Assembly (NCBI GenBank): GCA_903873395.1 | Contig: CAIQOJ010000051.1 | Span: 1 to 40,618 of the forward strand | Reading direction: 5' to 3' | DNA from: an uncultured Acidimicrobiaceae bacterium | GTDB taxonomy: Bacteria > Actinomycetota > Acidimicrobiia > Acidimicrobiales > RAAP-2 | Length of the DNA stretch: 40,618 nucleotides | Shown: one piece after another, positions 8,462 through 17,335 of the stretch | Position numbering within the stretch: the stretch's first letter is position 1 | Layout: each line of letters starts with the position of its first letter | The notes under the pieces: generated by a model | Told to the model about the DNA's origin: nothing | The model's input: the letters and a program-made list of their open reading frames with translations, nothing else | The model's database searches: none | Made by a program: the position numbers and the translations under genes

Positions 8462-9534
8462 GGGTAGACCCCCACGGTCGGGAGGCCGGCCCCTTCGGGC
8501 AGCCCCAGGGATAGGTTGGCGCACTGGATGGCCTGGCCGGCAGCCCCCTTGACCAGGTTGTCGATAGCGGCAAGGGCCACGATCCACCCCGTGCGGGGAT
8601 CGACACGGACGCTCAGATGGGCCGTATTGGCCCCGCTGGTCGCCTTGGTCGACGGCGGGGCGTCGACCACGGTCACGAACGGTTCGCCGGCATACCTGGT
8701 CCGCAGCACATCCATTGCATCTTCGGTTGTCAGGCCCTCGACCGCAGGACGGGCGTAACAGGTGGCCAGGATGCCCCGGACCATGGGGGCCAAGTGCGGA
8801 GTGAAGAGCACATCGGTGCCCAATCCCTGGACCATCTCGGCTGTGTGGCGATGGTCGAGCAGGCCATAGGCAACGAAGTCCTCGTCAACGGCACCGAAGT
8901 GGAGGTTGGCTTTGGGGCCACGACCGGCCCCAGAGACGCCGCTAGCCGCATCGACGATAAGAGCAGGCCCCGACGTGGCCAGACCTGGACCGGCCACCAG
9001 ACCTGCCTCGACGAGCGGGGTGAGGGCCAACAATGTTGCCGTCGGATAGCACCCAGGAGCGGCGATGCGGGTGGCCCCTGGGAGCGAGGACCGATGGAGC
9101 TCGGGCAGGCCGTAGGCGAAGGTCGAAAGCAACTCGGGTGCCACGTGCGCTTCCCCATACCACCGCGGGTAGTCCGCCGGGTCGGCGAGGCGGAAGTCGG
9201 CGGCTAGGTCGACCACCGCCCCCACCTTGTCGAGCACCGCCGGGATGAGTTGCTGAGATTCACCATGAGGCAGCGCGAAAAAGACCAGGTCGAGGCCGTC
9301 GAGCACGTCGGGTTCGGTGGGTGCGTAGACAAGATTGGGGTAAGCGGCGGCCAGGGACGGGGTGTGTTCGGCCACCGAAGCCCCGGCCTGGGTGCCCGCA
9401 GCAGCGACTGCCACGTCGAGGCCGGGGTGAGCAGCGATCAGGCGCAGAAGTTCGACGCCCCCATAGCCCGAGGCGCCCACCACTCCTACCCGCTTGACCC
9501 CGTTGCTGGACGTGCTGCTCTGGTCACCCGACAT
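8458..9534 (-). CDS. argC: N-acetyl-gamma-glutamyl-phosphate reductase
   Basis: NADPH-dependent reduction of N-acetylglutamyl phosphate to the semialdehyde. The Rossmann motif GASGYGGVELLRLI and the catalytic cysteine in APGCYPTATLLAL are clear. I chose the ATG at 9534 (358 aa); an in-frame GTG at 9552 would add six residues. Neither has a Shine-Dalgarno, and both lie inside the TGCA-repeat operator, so the transcript has a very short leader or none. First gene of the arginine operon; its stop overlaps argJ as ATGA. Confidence 0.93.
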   Translation of the reverse strand: MSGDQSSTSSNGVKRVGVVGASGYGGVELLRLIAAHPGLDVAVAAAGTQAGASVAEHTPSLAAAYPNLVYAPTEPDVLDGLDLVFFALPHGESQQLIPAVLDKVGAVVDLAADFRLADPADYPRWYGEAHVAPELLSTFAYGLPELHRSSLPGATRIAAPGCYPTATLLALTPLVEAGLVAGPGLATSGPALIVDAASGVSGAGRGPKANLHFGAVDEDFVAYGLLDHRHTAEMVQGLGTDVLFTPHLAPMVRGILATCYARPAVEGLTTEDAMDVLRTRYAGEPFVTVVDAPPSTKATSGANTAHLSVRVDPRTGWIVALAAIDNLVKGAAGQAIQCANLSLGLPEGAGLPTVGVYP

Positions 9535-9537
9535 AGA

Positions 9538-9571
9538 TGCAAGTCTATGCACAAATCTGCATGATTATGCA
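9538..9571 (-). promoter_or_regulatory. ArgR-type operator and promoter of the arginine operon
   Basis: Four TGCA half-sites start at 9538, 9548, 9558 and 9568, exactly 10 bp apart. The outermost pair forms the perfect palindrome TGCATgattATGCA (9558-9571), and the next ATGCAcaaatcTGCAT (9547-9562). AT-rich palindromes of this sort are what ArgR proteins bind. On the minus strand a -10-like CATAAT (9569-9564) lies inside the distal box, so bound repressor would cover the promoter and start codon. No good -35 was found. Confidence 0.7.
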
Positions 9572-9609
9572 ATGACCATCGACTCCACGACAGGCAAGGC
9601 CATGCCGGC

Positions 9610-11169
9610 CTAGGCAACAACCACGGGAACCGGATCTTGAGTCCGACGACGCTCCAGCAACGACGCTGGATCCACTCCCGGCCCGAAGTCGACCTCTCCC
9701 ACCTCTACGGCGGCATCCGGGTGATCACGCTTCCACCACCACGAGCACGGCAGATAGAGCAGCGCAGCCAGGACAAACCCGCCGAGTCCCATCCACAAGG
9801 CCGCCGGTTCAGACGTAGCGGTCCCCCACACCACCCCCACCGTGACGGCGAGAGGCAGGGCGGTGATCAGGGTCACCCCGAACCATCCGCCGGGAACCCG
9901 GAAGGGCCGAGCCATGTTCGGGAAGCGTTTGCGAAGTACGACCAGGGCGGCGAACTCCAGAATCAACGCACCCAGACTGAGCACCACGTCGGCGTCGAGC
10001 AGTGTCACGAAATCCATGGCGCAGAACACGGCGAAGAAGGCACAACTGACCAAAATTGCCGTCACTGGCGTGCCGTACTTGGGGTGGGTCTTGGCCAGAC
10101 TGCGAGGCAGGTAGCGGTCGGCGGCCAAGACGGCGGGCACCCGTGAACCAGACAAGAGCAGGGAGGAGAACAGGCCCACGTTGGCCACCCCGGCTCCGAC
10201 GATGATGAGCACCTTGAGCCACGAGCCGCCCAAGGCCTGGCCCGCCAGTGCGAAGTCGCCATCGGTCCACTGGCTGGGGTCGTGATGATGGAGACCGGAG
10301 GCCAAGGCGGCCAGCATCGGCAACAAGTACGACATCATGATCAGCGGCACCGAGATGGCGAGAGCCAGCGGGTAGGTCCGCTTGGGCCGGTCGATCTCGT
10401 CTCCGGCAGTGGTGATGGAATCGAAGCCGATGTAGTTCCAGATGACCACGGCCAGGCCGGCGTTGAATGCCGAGACCTTGGACTGCCCGCCCAGGACCGT
10501 CGGATGGAGCGGGTTCACGCCGGAGACCGTGAGCATCCGCCACACCCCGAGGGCCGTGAGGATCACGAATGGGGCCAGGATGACCACGGTCAACACCGCT
10601 GAGGTATCCCCCACCAACTTGGATCCTCGGATGTTCAAGAGGATCAAAGGAACCATGAAGGCGATGGCGATCACCCAGTGCAGGTCGATCGAGACATTGC
10701 CACCGAAGGTAGAGAAGGCCACGTGCTGCCCACGGGCCACGCCTGGGAACCATGTAGCCAGGTAGTCCACGAAGAGGACAGGGTAGAGAGCAGTGTCGAG
10801 GAACGAGGTGAGCCACGAACTCATCCCCTCCACAAACCCGGCAAAGGGGCCCATGGCTGCCTTCACCCAGTAGTAGTAGCCGCCTTCGATGGGGATGGCC
10901 GAACCCAACTCGGCATTCATGAGGGCACAAGGAATAGCGAAGACGATCGGCACCACGATGATCAGGAGCATGGCCATACCCGGCCCAGAGCTGCCCACGG
11001 AGTTCTCCAGGCCATAGGGGCCACCCGAGACGCTGAAGTAGATGAGCCCCACCAGGGGGATCAGGGTGATCTGACGCTTGAGGACCCCAAGAGTCAGCGC
11101 GCTTCCACCAGGTGCACCTTGCTCAGAGACCACCCCTGAACCGCCGACGGGTGCCTGTGGTTTGCTCAC
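9610..11169 (-). CDS. APC-superfamily amino acid/polyamine permease
   Basis: Integral membrane transporter with about 12 predicted helices, 519 aa from the GTG at 11169. The first helix region contains FSVSGGPYGLE, typical of the polyamine:proton symporter branch (plant PUT-like and bacterial relatives), followed by GGYYYWVKAAMG and the FDSITTAGDEIDRPKR loop found across APC carriers. The frame is open to a GTG at 11250, but that extra stretch is not hydrophobic and holds palindromic DNA. It is divergent from a PuuB-like oxidase, so a polyamine or related amine is the likely substrate (inference). It lies between pheT and argC, which adjoin in many actinobacteria. Confidence 0.85.
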   Translation of the reverse strand: MSKPQAPVGGSGVVSEQGAPGGSALTLGVLKRQITLIPLVGLIYFSVSGGPYGLENSVGSSGPGMAMLLIIVVPIVFAIPCALMNAELGSAIPIEGGYYYWVKAAMGPFAGFVEGMSSWLTSFLDTALYPVLFVDYLATWFPGVARGQHVAFSTFGGNVSIDLHWVIAIAFMVPLILLNIRGSKLVGDTSAVLTVVILAPFVILTALGVWRMLTVSGVNPLHPTVLGGQSKVSAFNAGLAVVIWNYIGFDSITTAGDEIDRPKRTYPLALAISVPLIMMSYLLPMLAALASGLHHHDPSQWTDGDFALAGQALGGSWLKVLIIVGAGVANVGLFSSLLLSGSRVPAVLAADRYLPRSLAKTHPKYGTPVTAILVSCAFFAVFCAMDFVTLLDADVVLSLGALILEFAALVVLRKRFPNMARPFRVPGGWFGVTLITALPLAVTVGVVWGTATSEPAALWMGLGGFVLAALLYLPCSWWWKRDHPDAAVEVGEVDFGPGVDPASLLERRRTQDPVPVVVA

Positions 11170-11187
11170 CGCGGGGACATCCCCGCG
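11170..11187. promoter_or_regulatory. perfect 18-nt inverted repeat at the permease start
   Basis: CGCGGGGA-CA-TCCCCGCG, 8-nt arms around a 2-nt centre, ends one base before the proposed GTG start of the permease. It may be an operator for a dimeric regulator or an RNA hairpin masking the ribosome site. No regulator gene is adjacent. Confidence 0.5.
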
Positions 11188-11211
11188 CTTGGCCACTTCC
11201 CTCGCAAGCCC

Positions 11212-11231
11212 TCCTGCAGGAAGTGCGCACT
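11212..11231. promoter_or_regulatory. two abutting 10-nt palindromes in the divergent region
   Basis: TCCTGCAGGA (11212-11221) is immediately followed by AGTGCGCACT (11222-11231), both perfectly self-complementary. They sit midway in the permease/oxidoreductase divergent intergenic region and are candidate operator sites for a shared regulator. Confidence 0.4.
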
Positions 11232-11315
11232 CACGATTGCACTCTTCCACACCTGAACCGGCGGCTCACGGATCGCGGCGCATGGCCGGACACCGTGCCC
11301 GGTAACGTCGTGGTC

Positions 11316-12722
11316 ATGGACCGTGTTGCTGCTCTGGCCGATGCCGTCCCGCTCTCGTTCTGGCTCGATGACTCTGAGGCGCCCGAGCCGTTGGCCCCGC
11401 TGGCCCGAACCACCCGAGCTGATCTGACCGTGGTTGGAGGTGGCTACAGCGGCCTCTGGGCCGCGCTCCTGGCCAAGGAGTCTGATCCTTCCCGCGATGT
11501 GGTCGTCCTCGAGGGAGACCGTTGCGGCTGGGCCGCCTCAGGTCGCAATGGCGGGTTCTGTGCTGCCACCTTGACCCACGGTCTGCCCAACGGAATCGAG
11601 CGGTGGCCCGATGAGTTGGCCACGCTCGAGCGCCTCGGAGAAGACAATCTCGACGGCATCGAACGCTCCATCACTACCCACGGCATCGAGTGCGAGTTCG
11701 AACGCACCGGCAGCCTCGACGTGGCCACCGAGCCCTGGCAGGTAGACGACCTTGGCCGCTACGCCACCATGGCCGCCGAACACGGCGCAGACGTCCGCCT
11801 CCTCGACCAAGACGAGGTCCGTGCAGAGGTTCACTCCCCCACCTACCTCGCCGGACTCCTCGAGCCGTCCGGCACGGCACTCGTCCATCCGGCCAAGTTG
11901 GCCTGGGGCCTGCGTTCGGCCTGCCTGGCCCTTGGCGTTCGTATCTTCGAGCACACCCCGGTCACCGGCCTGACCTCGTCTGGGCCGGGGCCGGCTGACC
12001 CGATCACCATCACCACCGCACACGGCCAGGTCACCTCCACCAAGGTGGTGCTGGCCACGAACGCCTTTCCGTCTCCGGTCAAGCGCCTGCGCAAGTACAC
12101 CGTCCCCGTCTACGACTACGTGCTCATGACCGAGCCGCTGAGTGCAGAACAGATGGAGTCGATCGGGTGGACCGGCCGTCAGGGCCTTGGTGGGGTGGGA
12201 AATCAGTTCCTCTATTACCGACTCAGCGCCGACAACCGGATCCTGTTCGGCGGCTACGACGCTATCTACCGCTACGGCCGAGCCATGGGGCCCGACATCG
12301 AGCGAGACCCCACCACCCACCGCCGACTCGCCGAACTCTTCGAAGAGACCTTCCCGCAGCTCGCCGACGTGCGGTTCACCCATGCCTGGGCCGGAGCCAT
12401 CGACACCTGTTCGAGGTTCTGCGCCTTCTTCGACCTCGGACATGACGGCCGAGTGGCCTCGGTGGCCGGCTACACCGGCATGGGGGTCGGAGCGTCTCGG
12501 TTTGGCGCCCAGGTGGCCCTCGACCTGGTGAGTGGCACCGAGACCGAACGCACCAGACTCACGATGGTCCGGACCAAGCCAATCCCCTTCCCCCCGGAAC
12601 CACTGGCGTCGATCGGCATCCAGATGACCCGTTGGTCACTGGCCCGTGCCGATGCCAATCGAGGCAAACGGAACCTCTGGTTGAAGGCGCTCGACGCGGC
12701 GGGCATGGGGTTCGACTCCTAG
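11316..12722 (+). CDS. FAD-dependent amine oxidoreductase (PuuB/DAO family)
   Basis: Flavoprotein of the D-amino-acid-oxidase-like fold, 468 aa. The N-terminal dinucleotide motif VVGGGYSGLWAALLA and the adjacent ASGRNGGF (about residues 76-83) are hallmarks of the gamma-glutamylputrescine oxidase / OrdL subgroup; the C-terminal GYTGMGVGASRFGA closes the FAD site. I started at the ATG 11316; a GTG at 11310 is equally in frame. No signal peptide is seen, so it acts in the cytoplasm. Together with the divergent polyamine-type permease it suggests uptake and oxidative deamination of a polyamine or related amine. The exact substrate cannot be read from sequence. Confidence 0.88.
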   Translation: MDRVAALADAVPLSFWLDDSEAPEPLAPLARTTRADLTVVGGGYSGLWAALLAKESDPSRDVVVLEGDRCGWAASGRNGGFCAATLTHGLPNGIERWPDELATLERLGEDNLDGIERSITTHGIECEFERTGSLDVATEPWQVDDLGRYATMAAEHGADVRLLDQDEVRAEVHSPTYLAGLLEPSGTALVHPAKLAWGLRSACLALGVRIFEHTPVTGLTSSGPGPADPITITTAHGQVTSTKVVLATNAFPSPVKRLRKYTVPVYDYVLMTEPLSAEQMESIGWTGRQGLGGVGNQFLYYRLSADNRILFGGYDAIYRYGRAMGPDIERDPTTHRRLAELFEETFPQLADVRFTHAWAGAIDTCSRFCAFFDLGHDGRVASVAGYTGMGVGASRFGAQVALDLVSGTETERTRLTMVRTKPIPFPPEPLASIGIQMTRWSLARADANRGKRNLWLKALDAAGMGFDS

Positions 12723-12737
12723 GACGATCCCGATTAC

Positions 12738-12749
12738 CTGCCGAGGCAG
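12738..12749. terminator. weak hairpin in the convergent gap before pheT's end
   Basis: CTGCC-GA-GGCAG is the only inverted repeat in the 37-nt gap between the convergent oxidoreductase and pheT genes. The stem is 5 bp with a tight loop and no T-run, so termination here is uncertain. Confidence 0.2.
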
Positions 12750-12759
12750 TGATCGATTC

Positions 12760-15297
12760 TCAGCGAAGTGTGGCCCGATGGGCCGATTCCACCGCATCGA
12801 TGCAGGCCTGACGGAGCCCGCCAACATCCACATCGGTCAACGTCCGATCCGGAGCGCAGAAGCGCAGGCGGTAGGCCAGGCTGCGGACCCCCTCCCCCAG
12901 CGACTCACCTCGGTAGACATCGAAGAGGCGGACAGACTCGAGCAGATCGCTTCCAGCGGCCCGCAAGGTCACCTCGACCATCTGGGCGGGAACCTCGTCG
13001 GGCACCACAAAGGCCAGATCCACGTCCGAGGAAGGGAACCGACTGGGCGGCACGGCGTGGAGCGACCGGCGAGGTGCGAGCCGGGGATCGAGCAGCACTC
13101 CAAGGTCGAGGTCCAGCCATCCCACGCGACGAGGCCGACCGTCTGCGTTGACCAAACCAAAGCTCTCGATGAGGCTCGGGTCCAGCTCCCCCACGACCCC
13201 CAGGATGCTCCGACGATCGAAGCCGGCATCGGCATCAGGGGCGCACAGGATCGTGCCCGAGCGATGTCCGTGGAGGGCTCGAGATGCCTCGTTCCGCCGA
13301 GGACCCTGTTCGAGCTCCCATGTCGCCAGACCCAAGGCGTCGGCGATCGTGTGCCACGCCGCGACCGCAGACATGGCATCGTCGCCTGCATCGCAGAACA
13401 CCACGGCCAGCCGCTCGGTCTCCACGGCCGGTGGACCCTCAGGGTCAGCAATCTCCACCCGAGCGAACACCTCCCCGATCTCGAAGAGGCGCACGTCTCC
13501 TTGACGACGCTCGGCGTTGTAGCGCACTGCCTGCAGCAGGCCGGGAATCATGGTCGTCCGCAGGAACCGTTCGGACTCGACAAGCGGGTTGGCGACCTCG
13601 ATGAAGGGAGGCGTGGCATCGGCAGCCAGAAGATCGGCTTCGGACAGAAATGCCGTCGTCCAGGCCTCGGAGGCGCCGAGGCCACACAGCACGTCCTTCA
13701 GCATCCGTCGAGCCTTCTGGCGCTCAGTCAGTCCTCCCGGCTGTGGCCAGGCAGGCTGACGGCGAGGCAGGCGCACATACCCGTAGGTCCGGGCCACCTC
13801 CTCAGCCAGATCGGCTTCGCCCATCGGCGCGGGCCGGATATCAGGACGAAACGTGGGGACGACCACAGCAACCGGGTCGAACGAGCCACCCAGTGGCGCT
13901 GCCGTCATCCCGAGAGGCTCGAGCAAGCCAGCAATGGTGGCCGCGTCGAACTCGGTACCGAGCAGGGCATTGACCCGCTCGGGACGCACGGCAATCTCGA
14001 GCGGCTCAGGCGCATCACCCACCACATCGAGGGTCCCTGTGGCCAGGGCAAGTTCAGGTCCGGCCGTCAAGGCGACGAGCTCACAGAAGCGTTCGGCGGC
14101 GCGATCGATGCCGGCGGGGTCACAACCCCGTTCGAACCGGGCCGAGGCTTCGGTGCGCAGGTTGAGCCGCTTAGACGTGCGGGCGATGGCCATCGGCACG
14201 AAGTAGGCCGCTTCGAGGAGTACCCGTGACGTGTCGTCACCGATCTCCGACGAGGCACCACCCATGACACCGCCCACGCCCACCGGGGTGCCTTCGGCGT
14301 CACAGATCAGACAGTCCTGCCCGGTGTCACCCAAGCCAGGACCAGGTCGGCCCATGGTCCGGACCACGTCGTCCAAGGTGGTGAGGGTCTCCCCCGCTTC
14401 GGCCCGTCGGACCAGCAGGCCACCGCCTGGGAGGCGATCGAGGTCATAGGGGTGGGTGGGTTGACCCAGTTCCAGCATGACGTAGTTGGAGGCATCCACC
14501 ACGTTGTTGATAGGACGCATGCCAGCAGCCGTCAGGCGTCTTGCCAGCCAGGCCGGCGAGTCGGTCACCCGGACGCCGGTGAGCACCCGGGCCGTAAAGC
14601 GCGGGCACAACTCGAGGTCGTCGACCACCACCGAGGCGAGCGATGCCACATCCGGCCCGGCGGCCGCCGCGGGCACCGGTGCTGGCGACCCCGAACCCCG
14701 CTCGACCAGATCGGATGTCGTCGGGATCACGAAGGGCAAGTTGAGGCGCGCCGCCAAGTCACGGGCCACTCCGGCCACGCACCAGGCGTCAGGCCGGTTG
14801 GCCTCCACGGCGATGTCGAAGACCACATCGGGCACGATGCCCAGCACGTCGACCAGCAGCTGTCCCGGCTCGGCACCCGGTGTGTCGTTGAGGACCAGGA
14901 TGCCGGCGTGATCTTCACTTAGACGAAGCTCTCGTCCCGAGCAGAGCATTCCCTCCGAGGTGACGCCCTTCATCTTCCGCTTGCCGATGGCGAAGTCGCC
15001 CGGCAGTACCGCTCCAACTGGAGCGAAGGCGACAAGGTCACCTTCGACGAAGTTCCATGCTCCACACACAACCTGGATCGGCCCCGACCCGTGATCGACC
15101 ACGACACGGCGGATCTTGTCGGCACCCTCGATGGCCCCGATCTCGAGCACCCGGGCCACGATGACGTCTCCTACGCCTTCCCCGACCTGCTCGACGCCCT
15201 CAACCACCAGGCCGAGGTCGTCCAGGACGGCCGACAACTCGGACGCGCTCCCTTCAAAGGGGGCGAAGTCCCGCAACCACGACAGCGAAACGCGCAA
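12760..15297 (-). CDS. pheT: phenylalanyl-tRNA synthetase beta subunit
   Basis: Beta chain of the (alpha-beta)2 PheRS, 845 aa. The N-terminal EMAP-like tRNA-binding domain spans about residues 40-150 (with VTSEGMLCSGREL near its end). The B3/B4 editing domain, B5 domain (FDPVAVVVPTFRPDI) and a C-terminal ferredoxin-fold anticodon-binding domain (about 750-845) follow. The start is TTG, giving LRVSLSWLRDF, which matches the family MRVSLSWL start; an AGAGGA ribosome site lies about 6 nt before it. The gene follows pheS by 33 nt. Confidence 0.96.
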   Translation of the reverse strand: MRVSLSWLRDFAPFEGSASELSAVLDDLGLVVEGVEQVGEGVGDVIVARVLEIGAIEGADKIRRVVVDHGSGPIQVVCGAWNFVEGDLVAFAPVGAVLPGDFAIGKRKMKGVTSEGMLCSGRELRLSEDHAGILVLNDTPGAEPGQLLVDVLGIVPDVVFDIAVEANRPDAWCVAGVARDLAARLNLPFVIPTTSDLVERGSGSPAPVPAAAAGPDVASLASVVVDDLELCPRFTARVLTGVRVTDSPAWLARRLTAAGMRPINNVVDASNYVMLELGQPTHPYDLDRLPGGGLLVRRAEAGETLTTLDDVVRTMGRPGPGLGDTGQDCLICDAEGTPVGVGGVMGGASSEIGDDTSRVLLEAAYFVPMAIARTSKRLNLRTEASARFERGCDPAGIDRAAERFCELVALTAGPELALATGTLDVVGDAPEPLEIAVRPERVNALLGTEFDAATIAGLLEPLGMTAAPLGGSFDPVAVVVPTFRPDIRPAPMGEADLAEEVARTYGYVRLPRRQPAWPQPGGLTERQKARRMLKDVLCGLGASEAWTTAFLSEADLLAADATPPFIEVANPLVESERFLRTTMIPGLLQAVRYNAERRQGDVRLFEIGEVFARVEIADPEGPPAVETERLAVVFCDAGDDAMSAVAAWHTIADALGLATWELEQGPRRNEASRALHGHRSGTILCAPDADAGFDRRSILGVVGELDPSLIESFGLVNADGRPRRVGWLDLDLGVLLDPRLAPRRSLHAVPPSRFPSSDVDLAFVVPDEVPAQMVEVTLRAAGSDLLESVRLFDVYRGESLGEGVRSLAYRLRFCAPDRTLTDVDVGGLRQACIDAVESAHRATLR

Positions 15298-15330
15298 CGT
15301 CGGTCCTCTCGGTCTCTTCTGCTCGGTCTC

Positions 15331-16404
15331 TCAGAACTGCCGCAGGAAGCGGACGTCGTTCTCGATCAAGGCGCGCATGTCGGCGATCTGGTGACGCATC
15401 TGGGCACACCGGTCGATGCCGAACCCGAAGGCGAACCCCGTCCACTCGTCGGCATCGATCCCCACGGACGCAAAAACGGCCGGGTCGACCATGCCGCATC
15501 CGCCCAACTCGATCCACCCGGTCTGCGAACACGTCCGACATCCCTCACCCCGACAGATCGCACAGGTGACTTCGAACTCGGCCGACGGTTCCGTGAAGGG
15601 GAAGAATGCTGGCCGAAGGCGCGAGTGGATGTCCGGGCCGAAATAGGCTCGGGTGAAGGTCTCGATGGTGCCTGCCAAGTCAGCGAAGGTGATTCCCCGA
15701 TCCACCACTAGCCCTTCGATCTGATGGAAGACGGCCAGGTGTCGAGCGTCTGGCGTGTCCCGGCGATAACAGCGGCCGGGCATGACGGCATGGATAGGGA
15801 GCGTGCCGTTGAGCACCGCTTGTTCCATCAAGTGGATCTGGACCGGTGACGTGTGGGTCCGCAGCAGCGTGGACTCAGGCTCGCCCAGGTGCAGGTAGAA
15901 GGTGTCCCACATGCCTCGGGCCGGGTGGGCCGGCGGAATGTTGAGGGCGCCGAAGTTATACCAGTCGGTCTCGATCTCTGGGCCTTCGGCCACCTCGAAG
16001 CCCATGCCCACGAACACATCTTCGAGGGAGTCTCTGGTCTGGGTGACCAGACTCAGATGTCCTCGTGCCATCGGCCCAGGGACCGAACCGGGTACATACT
16101 CGGTGAGGTCCAGGCGGGATGCGGCCATCTCGGCGGCCAACTCGGCATACCGAAGCTCATCTCGACGCGACTCGAGAGCCGCCTCGACCACGCCACGGGC
16201 CTCGCCCAGTCGTTGGCCCAGCACCTTGCGATCCTCGGGATCCATCTGGCCGAGCGCCCGTGAGGCCTCAGCCAGAGGTGACTTCTTCCCGGTCACCGCA
16301 GCTCCAACCGATCGAATCTCTTCGGTCGTGGTGGCCTCGGCGATGGCGTTGGTGGCCTCGGTCACCAACGCCTCGACGTCAGGCATGACCGTGTCGGGGT
16401 TCAC
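15331..16404 (-). CDS. pheS: phenylalanyl-tRNA synthetase alpha subunit
   Basis: Catalytic alpha chain of PheRS, 357 aa. It has an N-terminal coiled-coil segment (about 1-85) and the class II core with FHQIEGLVVDRGITF (motif 2 region) and GFGIDRCAQMRHQI (motif 3). A four-cysteine segment, CAICRGEGCRTC, precedes the GCGMVDP loop as in many bacterial PheS proteins. The GTG start at 16404 overlaps the methyltransferase TGA as GTGA. The neighbouring pheT completes the enzyme. Confidence 0.97.
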   Translation of the reverse strand: MNPDTVMPDVEALVTEATNAIAEATTTEEIRSVGAAVTGKKSPLAEASRALGQMDPEDRKVLGQRLGEARGVVEAALESRRDELRYAELAAEMAASRLDLTEYVPGSVPGPMARGHLSLVTQTRDSLEDVFVGMGFEVAEGPEIETDWYNFGALNIPPAHPARGMWDTFYLHLGEPESTLLRTHTSPVQIHLMEQAVLNGTLPIHAVMPGRCYRRDTPDARHLAVFHQIEGLVVDRGITFADLAGTIETFTRAYFGPDIHSRLRPAFFPFTEPSAEFEVTCAICRGEGCRTCSQTGWIELGGCGMVDPAVFASVGIDADEWTGFAFGFGIDRCAQMRHQIADMRALIENDVRFLRQF

Positions 16405-17285
16405 GTGTCGTTCCCTTGAGGTGCGTTGAGGCCGTTGGCTGCGCCGTCCATGTCGAGCATCGTAGAGCCCGCCGGCCCCAGTCCTGGCGACGAGGCATGG
16501 TCTGGCGACGTCGCCCCTGCAGGCAAGCCAGCAGCGCGGCGCTGGCGGGCTGCTTCGAAGGCCACCACTGCGCCGGCCATCGAGACGTTCAGCGACTCAG
16601 CCCGGCCGGCCATGGCGATCGAAGCCCGTTCGTCCATGGCCGCGGCCAGGTCTTCGGGCAGACCGCTTGCCTCGTTCCCCAAGACCACGGCCGAGGGCCT
16701 GGTCCAGTCGACCTCGGTGTGGTCGGAACCACCACGCACCACCGTGGCGACCGTGGCGATCCCTCGGATCCGAAGGGCAGCCATGACGTCCTCCACTGAT
16801 CCCCCATCAATCACAGGTACGTGAAAGAGCGAACCGGCCGTGGCTCTCACACACTTGGGATTCGTCGGGTCCACGGTCCCCTCGCAGCACACCACTGCGT
16901 CGGCACCTGAGGCGTCCGCCGTACGGATGACCGTGCCCAGGTTTCCTGGGTCACGGACGTCCACGCAAACCACCACAAACGATGCATCGTCAAGCCGGTC
17001 CAGCGGTGCCGGCCGATAGGAAACTACGGCCAGCACCGGTTGCGGTGTCACCGTGGATGCCACCTTCTCCATGACGCCGTCAGCCAGGTCGAAGACTCGA
17101 CCTCCACTCGATGCCACTCGGTTGGACACATCGACGACCGCAGGCACGCCAGTTCCCGCGGGGGCGACGTACACGGCCTCGATGTCCACACCTGCATCGA
17201 GCGCAGCCGACAACAACTCGGCGCCCTCGACGACGACCACACCTTCGGCGGATCGCATGCTGCGTTTGCGCAGGAGCTGGCGCAA
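16401..17285 (-). CDS. SpoU/TrmH-family RNA 2'-O-methyltransferase
   Basis: SPOUT-fold RNA ribose methyltransferase, 294 aa from the TTG at 17285. The three SpoU motifs are visible: DPGNLGTVIRTADASGADA (motif 1), ILGNEASGL-like VVLGNEASGL (motif 2) and SIAMAGRAESLNVSMAGAV (motif 3). An N-terminal substrate-binding segment (EGAELLSAAL) precedes the catalytic domain. Conserved-looking residues HQRVRRL lie upstream of the TTG, so the true start may be further back, up to a CTG overlapping the rplT stop (17339). The C-terminal 40 residues are low-complexity. Position after rplT matches the TsnR-like gene of other actinobacteria; whether it acts on 23S rRNA or tRNA cannot be told. Confidence 0.9.
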   Translation of the reverse strand: MRQLLRKRSMRSAEGVVVVEGAELLSAALDAGVDIEAVYVAPAGTGVPAVVDVSNRVASSGGRVFDLADGVMEKVASTVTPQPVLAVVSYRPAPLDRLDDASFVVVCVDVRDPGNLGTVIRTADASGADAVVCCEGTVDPTNPKCVRATAGSLFHVPVIDGGSVEDVMAALRIRGIATVATVVRGGSDHTEVDWTRPSAVVLGNEASGLPEDLAAAMDERASIAMAGRAESLNVSMAGAVVAFEAARQRRAAGLPAGATSPDHASSPGLGPAGSTMLDMDGAANGLNAPQGNDT

Positions 17286-17335
17286 ACGGCGGACCCGCTG
17301 ATGCGAGCTCGCCAGGCCTGGCGCCCCTGAAGCGG

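Noticed and set aside
7521..8552. Plus-strand frame of 343 codons opposite argJ
   Set aside because: Alanine/arginine-rich shadow of argJ with no recognisable domain.
11538..12443. Minus-strand frame of 301 codons opposite the FAD oxidoreductase
   Set aside because: Glycine/valine-rich antisense shadow of a clear oxidoreductase; no family motifs or ribosome site.
12778..14229. Long plus-strand open frame of 483 codons opposite pheT
   Set aside because: It is the antisense shadow of pheT in high-GC DNA, arginine/histidine/glutamine-rich with no homology; pheT is certain.
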